Positions 16,202 to 26,685 of a stretch of DNA of 64,000 nt are shown one piece after another (the first letter of the stretch is position 1; each line of letters starts with the position of its first letter). This DNA is from Streptomyces sp. SID12488 (GTDB lineage Bacteria > Actinomycetota > Actinomycetes > Streptomycetales > Streptomycetaceae), in contig NZ_JAAGLT010000006.1 in the NCBI RefSeq assembly GCF_010548275.1, positions 248,001-312,000 on the forward strand, given 5' to 3'. The translations under genes were made by a program, and so were the position numbers. Under the pieces are notes generated by a model. The model worked only from the letters and a program-made list of their open reading frames with translations, did not search any database and was not told where the DNA came from.

Positions 16202-17647
16202 ATGCCGCCCCATCTCTCCGCGGACCGTCCAGCCGCCCAGCCGCCCGCGCGCGGCTCGGTCGAGGCGCTCATAACGCAGACCCGACAGCTCAAAGGTGAC
16301 GTGGACGCCGTACGACGGGACACACCCGCTGATGACGGATCGGACCCGCAGGGACGCTGGCAGCGCGCGCTGTACGACCTGGCGCTGCACCAACTCAGTG
16401 ACCTCGACGAGCACCTGGCCCAGCTGCGGGACGGCCCACAGCGCCTCCCCGAGGCTCCCGTCGCCGCCGAGGCGGTCCCCGTCGTCCGAGCCGCTCCGGC
16501 CGTTCCCCGGCGCGACTCGCTCCTCAGCCGGGTCGGCAGCGCGGAGTGGAATCTCCTTACCGACGAGGCCAGTTGGTCCGGTGAGCTGTTCCAGATCCTC
16601 GGCCGGGACCCTGCCGCGGACCCGCTCACTCTCGACGAACTGCCCTCCCTGGTCCTCGACGAGGACCGGCCGAGGCTCACCGCGATGGTCACGGACTGTC
16701 TCATCGACGCCAAGCCCATCGACGGCGAGTTCCGCATCCTGCGGCCCGACGGCGGGGTACGGACCGTGCACATGATGGGCGAGCCCGTGCTCGACGCCGA
16801 CGGCAGCACCGCCTCGATGTGGGCCGTGCTGCGGGACGTCAGCGAACTGCGGCGCAGCCAGCGGACGGTGAGCGAGACCCGTGACTCGTTGCAGCGTCAC
16901 CGGCACCACGCTCAGTCCGAGCGCCGGCTCGCGGTCGAACTGCAGGAGGCCGTACTGCCGCCGTGGCGGGGCTCCCTGCGGCTCCCGCACCAGGGACCGC
17001 AGGCGCTGGATCTGGCCGCCCACTACCTCCCCTCCTCGACGAGCGCGCTGATCGGCGGCGACTGGTACGACGCGCTCGAACTGTCCGACGGCGACACCCT
17101 GTTGAGTGTCGGCGACCTCACCGGCCATGGGGTGACCGTGACCTCGGGCATGGCGATGCTGCTGGGCGCGCTGCGCGGCATGGCCGTCGCGGGCACCCAG
17201 CCGGGTCAACTCATGACCTGGCTCAACCAGTTACTCGACGCGTCCGTCCAGCCGGCCCTGGGCAGCGCGGTCTGCTGCCGCTACCGGCCCGAAACCCGCA
17301 CCCTCACCTGGGCCCAGGCAGGCCACCCCGCCCCGCTGCTGTTCCGCCACGGGACGGGGCGCGTGCTGAACCCACCGGACGGCGTCCTGCTCGGCGCGAC
17401 CTCGGGCGCCGTCTACGGACAGGCCGAGGAGACCCTCGAACCCGGCGATGTGCTCCTCCTGCACACCGACGGACTGGTGCCCGGACGCCGGGAAGGCACC
17501 GCCGCCGCGCACCGCCTGCTCGAACTGGCCCCGCGCTTCGGCGAGGCGCGGACCGCGCAGGAATGTGTACGGGCGGTGGTGGAGGAGTTCGGCGAGACCG
17601 AGCGCGAGGACGACGCCTGCGTACTGATCGCCAGGGTGGCCCCGTAG
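16202..17647 (+). CDS. PAS domain-containing PP2C/SpoIIE-type phosphatase
   Basis: This 481-residue cytoplasmic protein has an N-terminal helical region, a PAS fold (about residues 105-230, with GEFRILRPDGGVRTVHMMGE) and a SpoIIE-type PP2C domain (about 275-480). Metal-binding motifs are visible: GGDWYDALEL, VGDLTGHGV, HTDGLVPGR and TEREDDACVLIAR. Such Rsb/SpoIIE phosphatases dephosphorylate anti-sigma-factor antagonists; streptomycetes have dozens, controlling sigma factors of stress and development. ATG 16202 follows CGGAG. The gene contains a TTA leucine codon at 17231-17233, so full translation should need the bldA tRNA. The substrate antagonist is not encoded nearby. Confidence 0.9.
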   Translation: MPPHLSADRPAAQPPARGSVEALITQTRQLKGDVDAVRRDTPADDGSDPQGRWQRALYDLALHQLSDLDEHLAQLRDGPQRLPEAPVAAEAVPVVRAAPAVPRRDSLLSRVGSAEWNLLTDEASWSGELFQILGRDPAADPLTLDELPSLVLDEDRPRLTAMVTDCLIDAKPIDGEFRILRPDGGVRTVHMMGEPVLDADGSTASMWAVLRDVSELRRSQRTVSETRDSLQRHRHHAQSERRLAVELQEAVLPPWRGSLRLPHQGPQALDLAAHYLPSSTSALIGGDWYDALELSDGDTLLSVGDLTGHGVTVTSGMAMLLGALRGMAVAGTQPGQLMTWLNQLLDASVQPALGSAVCCRYRPETRTLTWAQAGHPAPLLFRHGTGRVLNPPDGVLLGATSGAVYGQAEETLEPGDVLLLHTDGLVPGRREGTAAAHRLLELAPRFGEARTAQECVRAVVEEFGETEREDDACVLIARVAP

Positions 17648-17698
17648 AAAATCAGGGCCAAGACCCCGTAGCAGTCAGGGCGAGGCCCCACGGGCTGC

Positions 17699-19192
17699 CT
17701 ATACCCGCGTGTTGGTGCCGCTCCTTCTCACCTGCTTCGGCAGCGACAGTTTGATCTCCTCGCGAAGTTCGTTGACCTTCGGATAGCTGGAGTACTCGGC
17801 GGTGAGCCGGTACATCTCGCGCAGCCGGTCCCAGGTGCGGTGGGACGAGTTCGAGCCCATCGACACCAGTGCCAACCGCGCGTATCCGGCGGCCTGTTCG
17901 GGGTCGTCCGCGATGAAGCAGGCGGAGGCCATGGACAGGAAGTCGAAGATCTTCGACCGCTGGCGGCCGTCGACCCGCAGTTCCAGGGCCTTCTCCGCGT
18001 AGTACTGGGCCTGCACGGCCGCAGCCGGTTCGTGCTCCGCCAGGGTGCGGTAGGCCAGCGCCTGCATGCCGTACAGGTCCTCCGCCTTGAACATCTGCAT
18101 CCAGCTGGGCGGCGGCACATCACCCTTGTCGGAGACGAAGAGGTCCTCCGCCTGACCGAGGGTGCGGCGCATCGCCTGACCGCGCCCCATCGACGCCTGT
18201 GCCCAGGCCTCGACGGTGTACAGCATGGCCTGGGTGCGGGGCAGGGTCTCCTCGCCCGAGCCGGAGTTGGCGAGCTTCATCAGGTCGAGCGCGTCGTCGG
18301 GCCGCCCCAGGTGCACCATCTGGCGGGCCGCCCGGGAGAGCGCCTCCCCGGCACGCGGCCGGTCGCCGCCCTCCCGGGCCGCGTGGGCGGCGATGACGAA
18401 GTACTTCTGGGCCGTGGGTTCCAGGCCGACGTCGTGCGACATCCAGCCGGCGAGGACGGCGAGGTTGGCGGCGACGCCCCACAGGCGCTGCTGGATGGGG
18501 TCGGGGTGTCGGTAGGCGAGCATGCCGCCCACCTCGTTGAGCTGACCCACCACAGCCTTGCGCTGGAGCCCGCCGCCGCGGGCGGCGTCCCACTTCCGGA
18601 ACACCTCGACCGCGGTTTCCAGTTCCTCGATCTCCTGCCACCCGATGGGGGCGGCCTCGTACCGGTCGAAACCGGCGGGATCGGCGTGCAGGGGGTTGTC
18701 GAGGTCCGGAGCGTCGGCGGAGAGAGTCGGGTCGGTGTGCAGCCAGTCGTGCATGGCACTACTGAGTGCGGAGCCTGCGGTGAGCGCGACGCCCGCACCC
18801 ACCAAGCCGCGTCGGTTGAGCATGAGGTCCATTCCCGTGAATTCGGTGAGGACCGCGGCAGTCCGTCCGGGCGCCCACGGCACACCGTCGGGAGCTTCAG
18901 CACTCCCGGCGCCCGGCCGTTTCCCCACACGCCCGTGCCGGACCAGACCTAAGTCCTCTATGGTCACGACACGGCCGAGACGCTCGGTGAACAGGGCAGC
19001 CAGTACGCGTGGCACCGGATCGCGCGGGATCTCTCCCATGTCGATCCACCGACGCACCCGCGAGGTGTCGGTCGCCAGCTGGGGGTGGCCCATGGCCGCC
19101 GCCTGCCGGTTGACCAGCCGCGCGAGTTCGCCCTTGGACCAGCCGGCCAGGCCGAACAGGTCCGTCAGACGAGTGTTGGGTTGTCCGCTCAC
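17699..19192 (-). CDS. NsdA-like developmental/antibiotic regulator
   Basis: This 497-residue protein has a Lambda-repressor-like N-terminus (LTDLFGLAGWSKGELARLVN, then DTSRVRRWIDMGEIPR) and a long helical TPR-like body (for example ALSRAARQMVHLGRPDDALD). This matches the Streptomyces NsdA/NsdB family, in which NsdA is a negative regulator of sporulation and antibiotic production in S. coelicolor. A hydrophobic LVGAGVALTAGSALSSAM stretch lies near residues 130-150, as in relatives. The paralogue cannot be assigned by eye, so no symbol is given. The start is ATG 19192. A TGACAG-N7-CTGTCA inverted repeat and a triple tandem repeat lie just upstream. It is divergent from the APH gene. Confidence 0.8.
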   Translation of the reverse strand: MSGQPNTRLTDLFGLAGWSKGELARLVNRQAAAMGHPQLATDTSRVRRWIDMGEIPRDPVPRVLAALFTERLGRVVTIEDLGLVRHGRVGKRPGAGSAEAPDGVPWAPGRTAAVLTEFTGMDLMLNRRGLVGAGVALTAGSALSSAMHDWLHTDPTLSADAPDLDNPLHADPAGFDRYEAAPIGWQEIEELETAVEVFRKWDAARGGGLQRKAVVGQLNEVGGMLAYRHPDPIQQRLWGVAANLAVLAGWMSHDVGLEPTAQKYFVIAAHAAREGGDRPRAGEALSRAARQMVHLGRPDDALDLMKLANSGSGEETLPRTQAMLYTVEAWAQASMGRGQAMRRTLGQAEDLFVSDKGDVPPPSWMQMFKAEDLYGMQALAYRTLAEHEPAAAVQAQYYAEKALELRVDGRQRSKIFDFLSMASACFIADDPEQAAGYARLALVSMGSNSSHRTWDRLREMYRLTAEYSSYPKVNELREEIKLSLPKQVRRSGTNTRV

Positions 19193-19219
19193 GTCAAGCC
19201 CCCAGGTTCTCGGCTGAGT

Positions 19220-19283
19220 TGACAGTAACCGTCTGTCAGTTGCTGAGCGACTATTCGCCAGGGTTCGCCAGGGTTCGCCAGAT
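19220..19283. promoter_or_regulatory. Inverted repeat and triple direct repeat in the nsdA-like/APH intergenic region
   Basis: TGACAG (19220-19225) and CTGTCA (19233-19238) form an inverted repeat with a 7-base spacer. Three tandem 10-base units TTCGCCAGGG (the last ending in A) cover 19255-19283. Both lie in the 232-bp gap between divergent genes and may bind regulators of one or both. Confidence 0.45.
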
Positions 19284-19424
19284 GGTGTGCCACTGGTCGA
19301 CGGGTGTCAGGTAGGAACGCGCCACCCCGACCCGGTCACCGAGGAACACTCCCCAGGGTGCACCTGGGAGGCCGGGCCGGGTAGCGCATGACCGCCGTCG
19401 GCACACGAAGGGATCTGTTCTCCC

Positions 19425-20570
19425 ATGTACGCAGCATCGTCCTCCGTGTCCGCCCCTCCACGACTCCTGCACCCCCGCCCGGGTGGCAGCGGCCCCTATC
19501 TCGACCCCGCACGTCCGGGGGCTCCCGTACTCGGTGCCGGTGCCGGCCGGGCACGACGGCTGCCGGGGATCGGCACCCAGCCGCTCAGCGGCAGACTCGA
19601 CCTGTCCGGACCCCAGGGCGCCCAACTGCGCACGGCCATCGCCTCGGTGCACCGGATCTGCCCGGAGTTCGCCCCGGTACAGGTGCTGCGCCGCAGCGGA
19701 CGCTCCGTGCTCCTGGTCGGGACGACAGGACGCAGCACGGCCGTCGCGAAGTGTTTACTGGACCATTCCCCCGCCTGGGCCGAACGCATCCGGCACGAGA
19801 TAGCCGCATACCGCTCGTTCGTGCGGCACCGCCCGCCGGTGCGGGTGCCCCGGCTGATCGCGGCGGACCCGGACAACTGCACGCTGGTCATCGAGCGGAT
19901 GCCGGGCCGGGTCGCGGCCCTGCAGCGGCATCCGGCCGAGGCACCGCCGCGCGCGGACATCAGGGCGGCGCTCAGCGCGATCTGCCGGCTCAACGCCTGG
20001 CGTCCGCCGGCCGGCACGTTCGACGCCCCGCTGGACTACGCGGCACGTATCTCCCGGTTCCACGAGCTGGGGCTGCTCACCGACCGGGACATGGGCGACC
20101 TCCAGAAGCTCGTGCACGGCATCGCGCACTCGGCGGGCCGCCAGGGAATGGGCCAGTTCTGCCACGGCGACGCACTCCTGTCCAACGTCCTCCTCTCACC
20201 GGCCGGTCCAGTGCTGGTGGACTGGGAGCACGCGGGCTGGTATCTGCCGGGGTACGACCTGGCGACGCTGTGGGCGGTCCTCGGTGACGCGCCGGTGGCC
20301 CGGCGACAGATCAGCCAGCTCGCGCAGGTTGCGGGACCGACGGCACGGGACGCCTTCCTGGTGAACCTGATGCTGGTACTGACGCGCGAGATCCGTACGT
20401 ACGAACTGGCCGTGCAGCGTTCGATGCACGAGACGGCCCCGTCGGCACCGGGACCGGCCCAGCCCGGGGCCGCGCCGTCCGGCGAGGAACAGCGGCTGCT
20501 GCTGAGGCGGCTGCACGACGACTGCCAGCTAGCCCGACGGGCCGTGCGCGCGGCGGTCGGCACTCGCTGA
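19425..20570 (+). CDS. Aminoglycoside phosphotransferase-fold kinase
   Basis: This 381-residue protein has the APH/choline-kinase fold. The catalytic loop reads [16 protein letters not shown] (the HGDxxxxN signature with the catalytic Asp) and the metal-binding loop reads [10 protein letters not shown]. The ATP-binding lobe includes RSVLLVG and [11 protein letters not shown] with a candidate Lys. These kinases phosphorylate small hydroxylated molecules; neither resistance nor metabolic substrate can be inferred. A TTA codon at 19755-19757 makes it a likely bldA-dependent gene. It is divergent from the NsdA-like regulator, suggesting a developmental role, but that is inference. The first 60 residues are Pro/Gly-rich and not conserved-looking. 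Confidence 0.85.
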   Translation: MYAASSSVSAPPRLLHPRPGGSGPYLDPARPGAPVLGAGAGRARRLPGIGTQPLSGRLDLSGPQGAQLRTAIASVHRICPEFAPVQVLRRSGRSVLLVGTTGRSTAVAKCLLDHSPAWAERIRHEIAAYRSFVRHRPPVRVPRLIAADPDNCTLVIERMPGRVAALQRHPAEAPPRADIRAALSAICRLNAWRPPAGTFDAPLDYAARISRFHELGLLTDRDMGDLQKLVHGIAHSAGRQGMGQFCHGDALLSNVLLSPAGPVLVDWEHAGWYLPGYDLATLWAVLGDAPVARRQISQLAQVAGPTARDAFLVNLMLVLTREIRTYELAVQRSMHETAPSAPGPAQPGAAPSGEEQRLLLRRLHDDCQLARRAVRAAVGTR

Positions 20571-20791
20571 CGAGGGACGTGGGCCCGTGATGCGCCTGGA
20601 CAGCGGCGCATCGCGGGCCTTCGCCATGGGTGGGCACAGGTCGCCACGAAAGTTCCCGCACCGCTGTTGACATGGGAAGTCTTCGGTCTCTGGGCATGAT
20701 TGACGGACCGTCGGGCAGCCGAGCCACTAATGTGCTTAACGGCTCCGCACGTCCGCCGCTCCCCCACGCCCGCCCGACCCCGGAGGCCGCA

Positions 20792-22774
20792 TTGCGAGGA
20801 CATGCCACCGACCCCGCCCGCTCCACCGATCCCGGACACAGACGCCTGCGCAGAGCCGCCGGTGCGCTCGCCTCGGCGGCCCTGCTGCTGCCGTTGCTCG
20901 GCGCGGCCCCTGCCGACAGCGGCGCCTCGGCCACCCGACTGCAGCGCGCCTTCGCCACAGCGGCGAGCGAATACCACGTGCCGCAGAGCCTTCTGCTCGC
21001 CGTTTCCTACCTCCAGTCCCGCTGGGACACGCACGCCGGGGCGCCCAGCGTCACCGGCGGCTACGGCCCGATGCACCTCACGGACGCCCGTACCGCCCTC
21101 GCGAACGCCCCGCACCACAGCGAGGGCACGGAGGACGCGCGGGGCGACAGTTCCCGTCCGGCCCTGCATCCCACCGCCGAGGTGCCGACGCAGGCCGAAC
21201 TCCCGCCCCGGCTGCGGACGTTGACGAAGGCTGCCGAGCTGACCGGTCTGCCCGCGCAGCAGCTCCGCACCGACCCCGCCGCCAACGTCGCCGGGGGCGC
21301 CGCGCTGCTCGCCGCCGCCCAGCGGGACCTGGCCGAGCCGCTGAGCGCCGACCCGGCGGACTGGTACGGGGCGGTGGCCCGCTTCTCCGGCGCCGACGAC
21401 ACCGTGACGGCGGCGGCGTACGCCGCTGACGTGTACGACGTGCTGCGCACCGGTGAGGAGCGCACGACCGACGAGGGACAGCTGGTCGCCCTCGCCGCAC
21501 GCCCTGAACTAGCCCCCGAAACAGCCCAGTTGAAGCGGACCGGGCTGCGAAAAGGGTCCGCGGCAGGCACCGAGTGCCCGGCGACGGTGTCCTGCGAGTG
21601 GATTCCGGCTCCGTACGAGGAGTTCGGCGAGGGCGACTACGGCAACCACGACCTGGGCAACAGGCCGGCCGGCCAGAGCATCCGGTACATCGTCGTCCAT
21701 GACACCGAGGGCGCCTGGGAAGGCGTACTGAACATGGTCCAGGACCCGACCTACGTCTCCTGGAACTACACGCTGCGCTCCACCGACGGCCATATCGCGC
21801 AGCACGTGAAGGCGAAGGACGTCGCCTGGCACGCGGGCAACTGGTACGTCAACGCCAAGTCGATCGGGCTGGAGCACGAGGGGTTCCTGGCGAACCCGGA
21901 CGCCTGGTACACGGAGGCGATGTACCGGACGTCGGCCCGCCTGGTGAAGTACCTGGCGGCCAAGTACGGCATCCCGCTGGACCGGCAGCACATCCTCGGC
22001 CACGACAACGTACCCGGTCCGACCACCTCGACGGTTTCCGGTATGCACACCGACCCGGGCCCGTACTGGGACTGGCGGCACTACTTCACGCTGCTGGGCC
22101 GCCCCTTCGAGCGCACGGCCCATGTGCGGGGCGACAGCGGAGTGGTGACGATCCGGCCGGACTACTCGTCGAACCGGCCGACATACACGGGCTGTGTCAC
22201 GTCTGGCCAGGCGTGCGCGACGCACGGGTCGAGCGAGGTGCGGCTGTACTCGCAGCCGGACACCGCGTCGGCGCTGGTCAAGGACATCGGGACGCATCCC
22301 TCGGGCGACGGCACCTCGTCGATCGGCGTCAACGACATCGGGTCGCGGGTGTCCACCGGCCAGCAGTACGCCGTCGCCGAGCGCAGGGGCGACTGGACGG
22401 CGATCTGGTACCTGGGCCAGAAGGCCTGGTTCCAGAACCCGGCCAAGAACCCGACGGCGGTGAGTGCCGTCGGCGCGGTCGTGACACCGAAGGACGGTCT
22501 GACGGAGGTCCCGGTGTACGGAAGGGCGTACCCGGAGGCCTCGGCCTACCCGGCGGACGTGCCTGCCCAGGCGGTCTCGCCACTGCCGTACAAGCTGCCG
22601 GCGGGCCAGAAGTACGTAGCCGGGGAGAAGGTCCCGGGCGAGTACTACTACGCCGTCAAATTCGACACGGCCTCGCACCGGGTCGTGGTCGGCAAGGATC
22701 AGTACTACGAGATCCAGTTCGGCCACCGGGTGGCGTTCGTCCGGGCGGCGGACGTACGGCTCACGCTGTCCTGA
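20792..22774 (+). CDS. Secreted N-acetylmuramoyl-L-alanine amidase
   Basis: This product of about 660 residues is exported (signal peptide with RRLRRAAG, a Leu/Ala core and a GAAPADSG cleavage area). An N-terminal lysozyme-like segment ([20 protein letters not shown]) resembles transglycosylase SLT domains but has Gln where the catalytic Glu is expected. The amidase_2 domain follows: [12 protein letters not shown] (zinc His), [17 protein letters not shown], and [11 protein letters not shown] (His and Asp zinc ligands). The C-terminal 200 residues look like SH3-type wall-binding repeats. TTG 20792 is chosen because CGGAGG precedes it; ATGs upstream in frame lack sites and would hide the signal peptide. 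It cleaves the peptide stem from peptidoglycan. Confidence 0.9.
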   Translation: MRGHATDPARSTDPGHRRLRRAAGALASAALLLPLLGAAPADSGASATRLQRAFATAASEYHVPQSLLLAVSYLQSRWDTHAGAPSVTGGYGPMHLTDARTALANAPHHSEGTEDARGDSSRPALHPTAEVPTQAELPPRLRTLTKAAELTGLPAQQLRTDPAANVAGGAALLAAAQRDLAEPLSADPADWYGAVARFSGADDTVTAAAYAADVYDVLRTGEERTTDEGQLVALAARPELAPETAQLKRTGLRKGSAAGTECPATVSCEWIPAPYEEFGEGDYGNHDLGNRPAGQSIRYIVVHDTEGAWEGVLNMVQDPTYVSWNYTLRSTDGHIAQHVKAKDVAWHAGNWYVNAKSIGLEHEGFLANPDAWYTEAMYRTSARLVKYLAAKYGIPLDRQHILGHDNVPGPTTSTVSGMHTDPGPYWDWRHYFTLLGRPFERTAHVRGDSGVVTIRPDYSSNRPTYTGCVTSGQACATHGSSEVRLYSQPDTASALVKDIGTHPSGDGTSSIGVNDIGSRVSTGQQYAVAERRGDWTAIWYLGQKAWFQNPAKNPTAVSAVGAVVTPKDGLTEVPVYGRAYPEASAYPADVPAQAVSPLPYKLPAGQKYVAGEKVPGEYYYAVKFDTASHRVVVGKDQYYEIQFGHRVAFVRAADVRLTLS

Positions 22775-22785
22775 GCAACCGACGA

Positions 22786-22837
22786 CAGAGGTGGGGGCCG
22801 GTTTCCGCCGCGCGGCGGAAACCGGCCCCCACCTCTG
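22786..22837. terminator. Bidirectional terminator, 25-bp perfect arms
   Basis: An inverted repeat with two perfect 25-base arms and a 2-base centre (CG at 22811) starts CAGAGGTGGGGGCCGGTTTC. It lies between the convergent amidase and hypothetical genes, so it probably stops transcription from both. Confidence 0.88.
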
Positions 22838-22848
22838 CGGGCGTCACT

Positions 22849-23346
22849 TCAGGCCGTCTGGAAGAGCTCCGCGGGCAGCGGCTTCAGCAGGGCGTACAGA
22901 TCGTCCGTGATCGGACGGTCCCAGGCGGCGATGGTCACCAGGACGTTGTCACTGCGGTCGAACTGCACACAGGCGATCCGGCTCTCGGAGAGCTTGAGAC
23001 GGCGCACGATCAGGAGGTTGTCGCCCTGCATCACCGGCATGTCCTCGGTGCCGACGACGGTGACCTCCTCCTCGTTCTCCAGGGCCACCAGCAGCTGGGC
23101 CACCTCGAACGGGACCTCGTCCTCGGCGACGTCACGGGCCGGGGAGCCCTCGGGCAGGTTGCCGATGACCATCGCGGGGCCACGGCCGCCGAACAGGTCG
23201 TAGCGCAGGAACACGCCCTGACAGCTGCCATCGGGGGCAGGCAACAGGCCCGCGCCGAGGTTGCCGGGCCAGTCACCCGGATCCATGGCCAGAACATCGA
23301 AGTCGGGGCCGGCGGGAGTGGCGCTGCGGCGGCGGAGGAACGACAT
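22849..23346 (-). CDS. Conserved actinobacterial protein of unknown function
   Basis: This 165-residue soluble protein starts at ATG 23346 (MSFLRRRSATPAGP). It contains DPGDWPGNLGAGLLPAPDGS, VFLRYDLFGGRGPAMVIGNLP and a C-terminal DDLYALLKPLPAELF. There is no signal peptide, no membrane segment and no known catalytic motif. The even, globular composition and strong GC3 pattern suggest a real gene. It reminds the reader of a Streptomyces conserved protein family but no function can be given. It is convergent with the amidase across a strong terminator; the CGNR gene lies upstream on the same strand. Confidence 0.75.
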   Translation of the reverse strand: MSFLRRRSATPAGPDFDVLAMDPGDWPGNLGAGLLPAPDGSCQGVFLRYDLFGGRGPAMVIGNLPEGSPARDVAEDEVPFEVAQLLVALENEEEVTVVGTEDMPVMQGDNLLIVRRLKLSESRIACVQFDRSDNVLVTIAAWDRPITDDLYALLKPLPAELFQTA

Positions 23347-23411
23347 ACAGCCATGGTACGGGCTCCGCCGAACTGCCAGTCCCGCGGGAGCCGCACAAGC
23401 TCTACGTACCG

Positions 23412-24023
23412 CTAGCCCGCCTGCTTGTGCCGCTCGTGGTGGCGGGCGACACGGGCCCGGTTCCCGCAGGCGGGTCTGCACCACTCCTGACGCGGATGCT
23501 CCTTGAGGAAGTAGCGCACGCAGCGAGGAGCGTGGCAGGCCCGCAGCCGTTCCCGGTCCGCACCGGCGAGAAAGGCGACAGCGGCCCGCGCGAGCACGGC
23601 CACGACCTCCCCTTCACCTCGTACGCCCTGGTGACGTACGACGGGTTCGGCGTCGTCGGCCCAGTCGAGCACGGGGACGGTGGGTGTGCGGGCGGCAGCC
23701 GCGTTGAGCCGCCGCAGCGCCTCGGACAGGGGCAGCAACTGTGCCGCGTCCGCCGGGCTCGGTTCCCCGGGCCGCACCGCGCGCGCGAAGAGGGTCCGCA
23801 CGGCGGCACGCAGTTCCCGTACGGCGTTCAGCGCGGCCTCGTCGGCGACGAAGACATCGACGTCGGGCAGGGTGTCGTGGTGGGCGCGCACCCAGGTGGC
23901 GAGGCCGGCGGTGTCGGTGAGGTCGTCGGCGATGCCGCCGTCGCCGTCGTGGCGAACGGTGAGGGCGAGGTCGAGGGCGAGCCGCGCGTCGCTCGTGATG
24001 TCGCTGGTGATCAGGTCCCGCAT
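23412..24023 (-). CDS. CGNR zinc-finger / ABATE-domain regulator
   Basis: This protein of about 203 residues has an N-terminal ABATE-like region (LALDLALTVRHDG, then TDTAGLATWVRAH) and a C-terminal CGNR zinc finger: RLRACHAPRCVRYFLKEHPR, then WCRPACGNRARVARHHER. The four Cys of this finger (CHAPRC and CRPAC) chelate zinc, and CGNR names the family. Such proteins are presumed stress-response transcriptional regulators. The start is uncertain: ATG 24023 is used; ATG 24053 and GTG 24059 would add 10-12 residues. The upstream region is AT-rich with a repeated TTAGCATTAGC and may be its own promoter. Confidence 0.87.
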   Translation of the reverse strand: MRDLITSDITSDARLALDLALTVRHDGDGGIADDLTDTAGLATWVRAHHDTLPDVDVFVADEAALNAVRELRAAVRTLFARAVRPGEPSPADAAQLLPLSEALRRLNAAAARTPTVPVLDWADDAEPVVRHQGVRGEGEVVAVLARAAVAFLAGADRERLRACHAPRCVRYFLKEHPRQEWCRPACGNRARVARHHERHKQAG

Positions 24024-24144
24024 GAGGCTAATGCTAATCCCCGAGGCATCCATTAGCACCGCAGGGGCAGCCCTGGCGTTCGCCGGGCAGCCCCTGTCGC
24101 GGCTTCACCTCGAGGTCAACGCGGTCTCAGGTCGCAACGCGGTC

Positions 24145-24387
24145 TCAGGTCAGGTCGAACTCCCCTTCCCGTGCCCCCGACACGAACGCGCCCCATTCCG
24201 CGGGCGTGAAAATCAGGGAAGGGCTGTGCGGGCGGCCACTGTTGCGCATCGCGATGAACCCCTCGACAAAGGCGATCTGGACATCCCCTCGCCCACTGCT
24301 GCTGGACTGCCAGTCGGCGTTGCTGAGGTCCAGCTCCGGCTTGTCCCAGCCCGCGAGCGGGTGCTCCTGGATCGTGCTCTCGGCCAC
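24145..24387 (-). CDS. DUF397 protein (orphan)
   Basis: This 80-residue protein is a typical DUF397 member: ELDLSNADWQSSSSGRGDVQ, then IAFVEGFIAMRNS, then LIFTPAEWGAFVSGAREGEF. In streptomycetes DUF397 proteins normally sit directly beside an XRE-family helix-turn-helix regulator, forming pairs such as the BldB/WhiJ-associated systems. No such partner is adjacent; the flanking genes are a CGNR regulator and a thiolase. GTG 24387 has a GGAGGAG site eight bases upstream. It may be the last cistron of the thiolase operon or have its own promoter in the 83-bp gap. Its function is unknown. Confidence 0.88.
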   Translation of the reverse strand: MAESTIQEHPLAGWDKPELDLSNADWQSSSSGRGDVQIAFVEGFIAMRNSGRPHSPSLIFTPAEWGAFVSGAREGEFDLT

Positions 24388-24470
24388 GTCCGTGCTCCTC
24401 CCGGTTACGTCGTCCGCCGTCAGCCTAGCCATCGGTTCCTGCCGCCGACAGGCCACGTGAGGGGGACGCT

Positions 24471-25626
<1,156 letters not shown>

Positions 25627-25637
<11 letters not shown>

Positions 25638-26685
25638 GACGGGGCTCCCCTTCGAGTACGGCGACCAGGTTCTGCTGGAGACAGGGCCCGGAGGTGGCGT
25701 GGGCGAGGGCCCGGTCGGACTCGCCCCGGTGGATACGAGCGGCGGCCTCGCCGATGCGGATGAGCCCGGCGGCCATGATCGGGTTGGCGGCGAGGGCGCC
25801 GCCGGACGGGTTCACGCGGACGTCGTCACCCAGCCGGAGTGCCTTCCTGAGGACCACTTCCTGAGAGGTGAACGGCGCGTGCAACTCGGCGGTGTCGATG
25901 GGCCGTTCGAAGGCGCCGGCCTTCTCTGCGGCGAGCCGCGTCGACGGCGAGTCGGTCAGTTCGCGGACACCGAGCGAGTGTGCCTCGATGCGGTGGTCGA
26001 TGCCCCGGATCCAGGCGGGCCGCTCGCACAGTTCCCGGGCGCGATCACCGGCCGCGAGGATCACTGCGGCGGCCCCGTCGCCGATCGGCGGACAGTCGCC
26101 GGTACGCAGCGGATGCACGACGTACTCCCCGTGCGGCACCGAACCCCGCAGCTGGGCATGGGAGTTGTCCTGGGCGTCCGCCCGGCTCCGGGCGGCGACG
26201 GCGGCGAGTGCGGGCTCGTCTGTGTCGCCCGCGTCGATGAGCGCCTGCGCCTGGAGCGCGGCGAGCGCCACGGAGTCCGGCCACAGGGGGGCGACGTAGT
26301 ACGGGTCTAGCTGCCGGGTGAGGACATCACGCACCGAGCCCGGCGAGGACTTGCCGTACGCGTACACGAGTGCCGTGTCGGCGTCGCCCGTGAGCAGTTT
26401 GGTCCAGGCCTCGTACAGCGCCCACGCCCCGTCCATCTCCACGTGCGACTCGGAGATCGGCGGCCAGGCGCCGACCCCGTCGAGGGCAAGGGTGAAGGAG
26501 AAGGCGCGGCCGGCGAGGTAGTCGGAGGAGCCGGAGCAGGTGAAGCCGATGTCGCTGGTCTTCAGCCCGGTCGCGTCGAGCACCTCGTGCAGCACGGGCA
26601 TGAGCATCTCGACCTCGGAGAACTCGTCACTGGTGCGCCGGTGATCGGTCTGTGCGAAGGCGACGACGGCGATCTCGCGTGTCAC
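25627..26685 (-). CDS. Thiolase-like protein (lipid-transfer type), first of pair
   Basis: This 352-residue thiolase-superfamily protein starts at GTG 26685, giving TREIAVVAFAQTDHRR. It contains IGFTCSGSSDYLAGRAFSF around the position of the nucleophilic Cys, DCPPIGDGAAAVILAAG, VNPSGGALAANPIMAAGLIR (Asn replacing the GHP His) and HATSGPCLQQNLVAVLEG with a Cys in the CxG-equivalent loop. The start overlaps the OB-fold gene by 4 bp (GTGA), and the stop overlaps the next thiolase. The two thiolase-like subunits plus the DUF35 protein may form one complex, as known for Ltp-DUF35 enzymes in mycobacteria; this is inferred from gene order. Confidence 0.86.

Noticed and set aside
19425..20570. Antibiotic resistance gene reading of the APH-fold protein
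   Set aside because: The fold is shared by many metabolic kinases; no aminoglycoside-specific features or antibiotic cluster are visible.
20665..20720. Strong sigma-70-type promoter before the amidase
   Set aside because: TTGACA at 20665 and a TAATGT further on are not at a convincing spacing, so no promoter is claimed.
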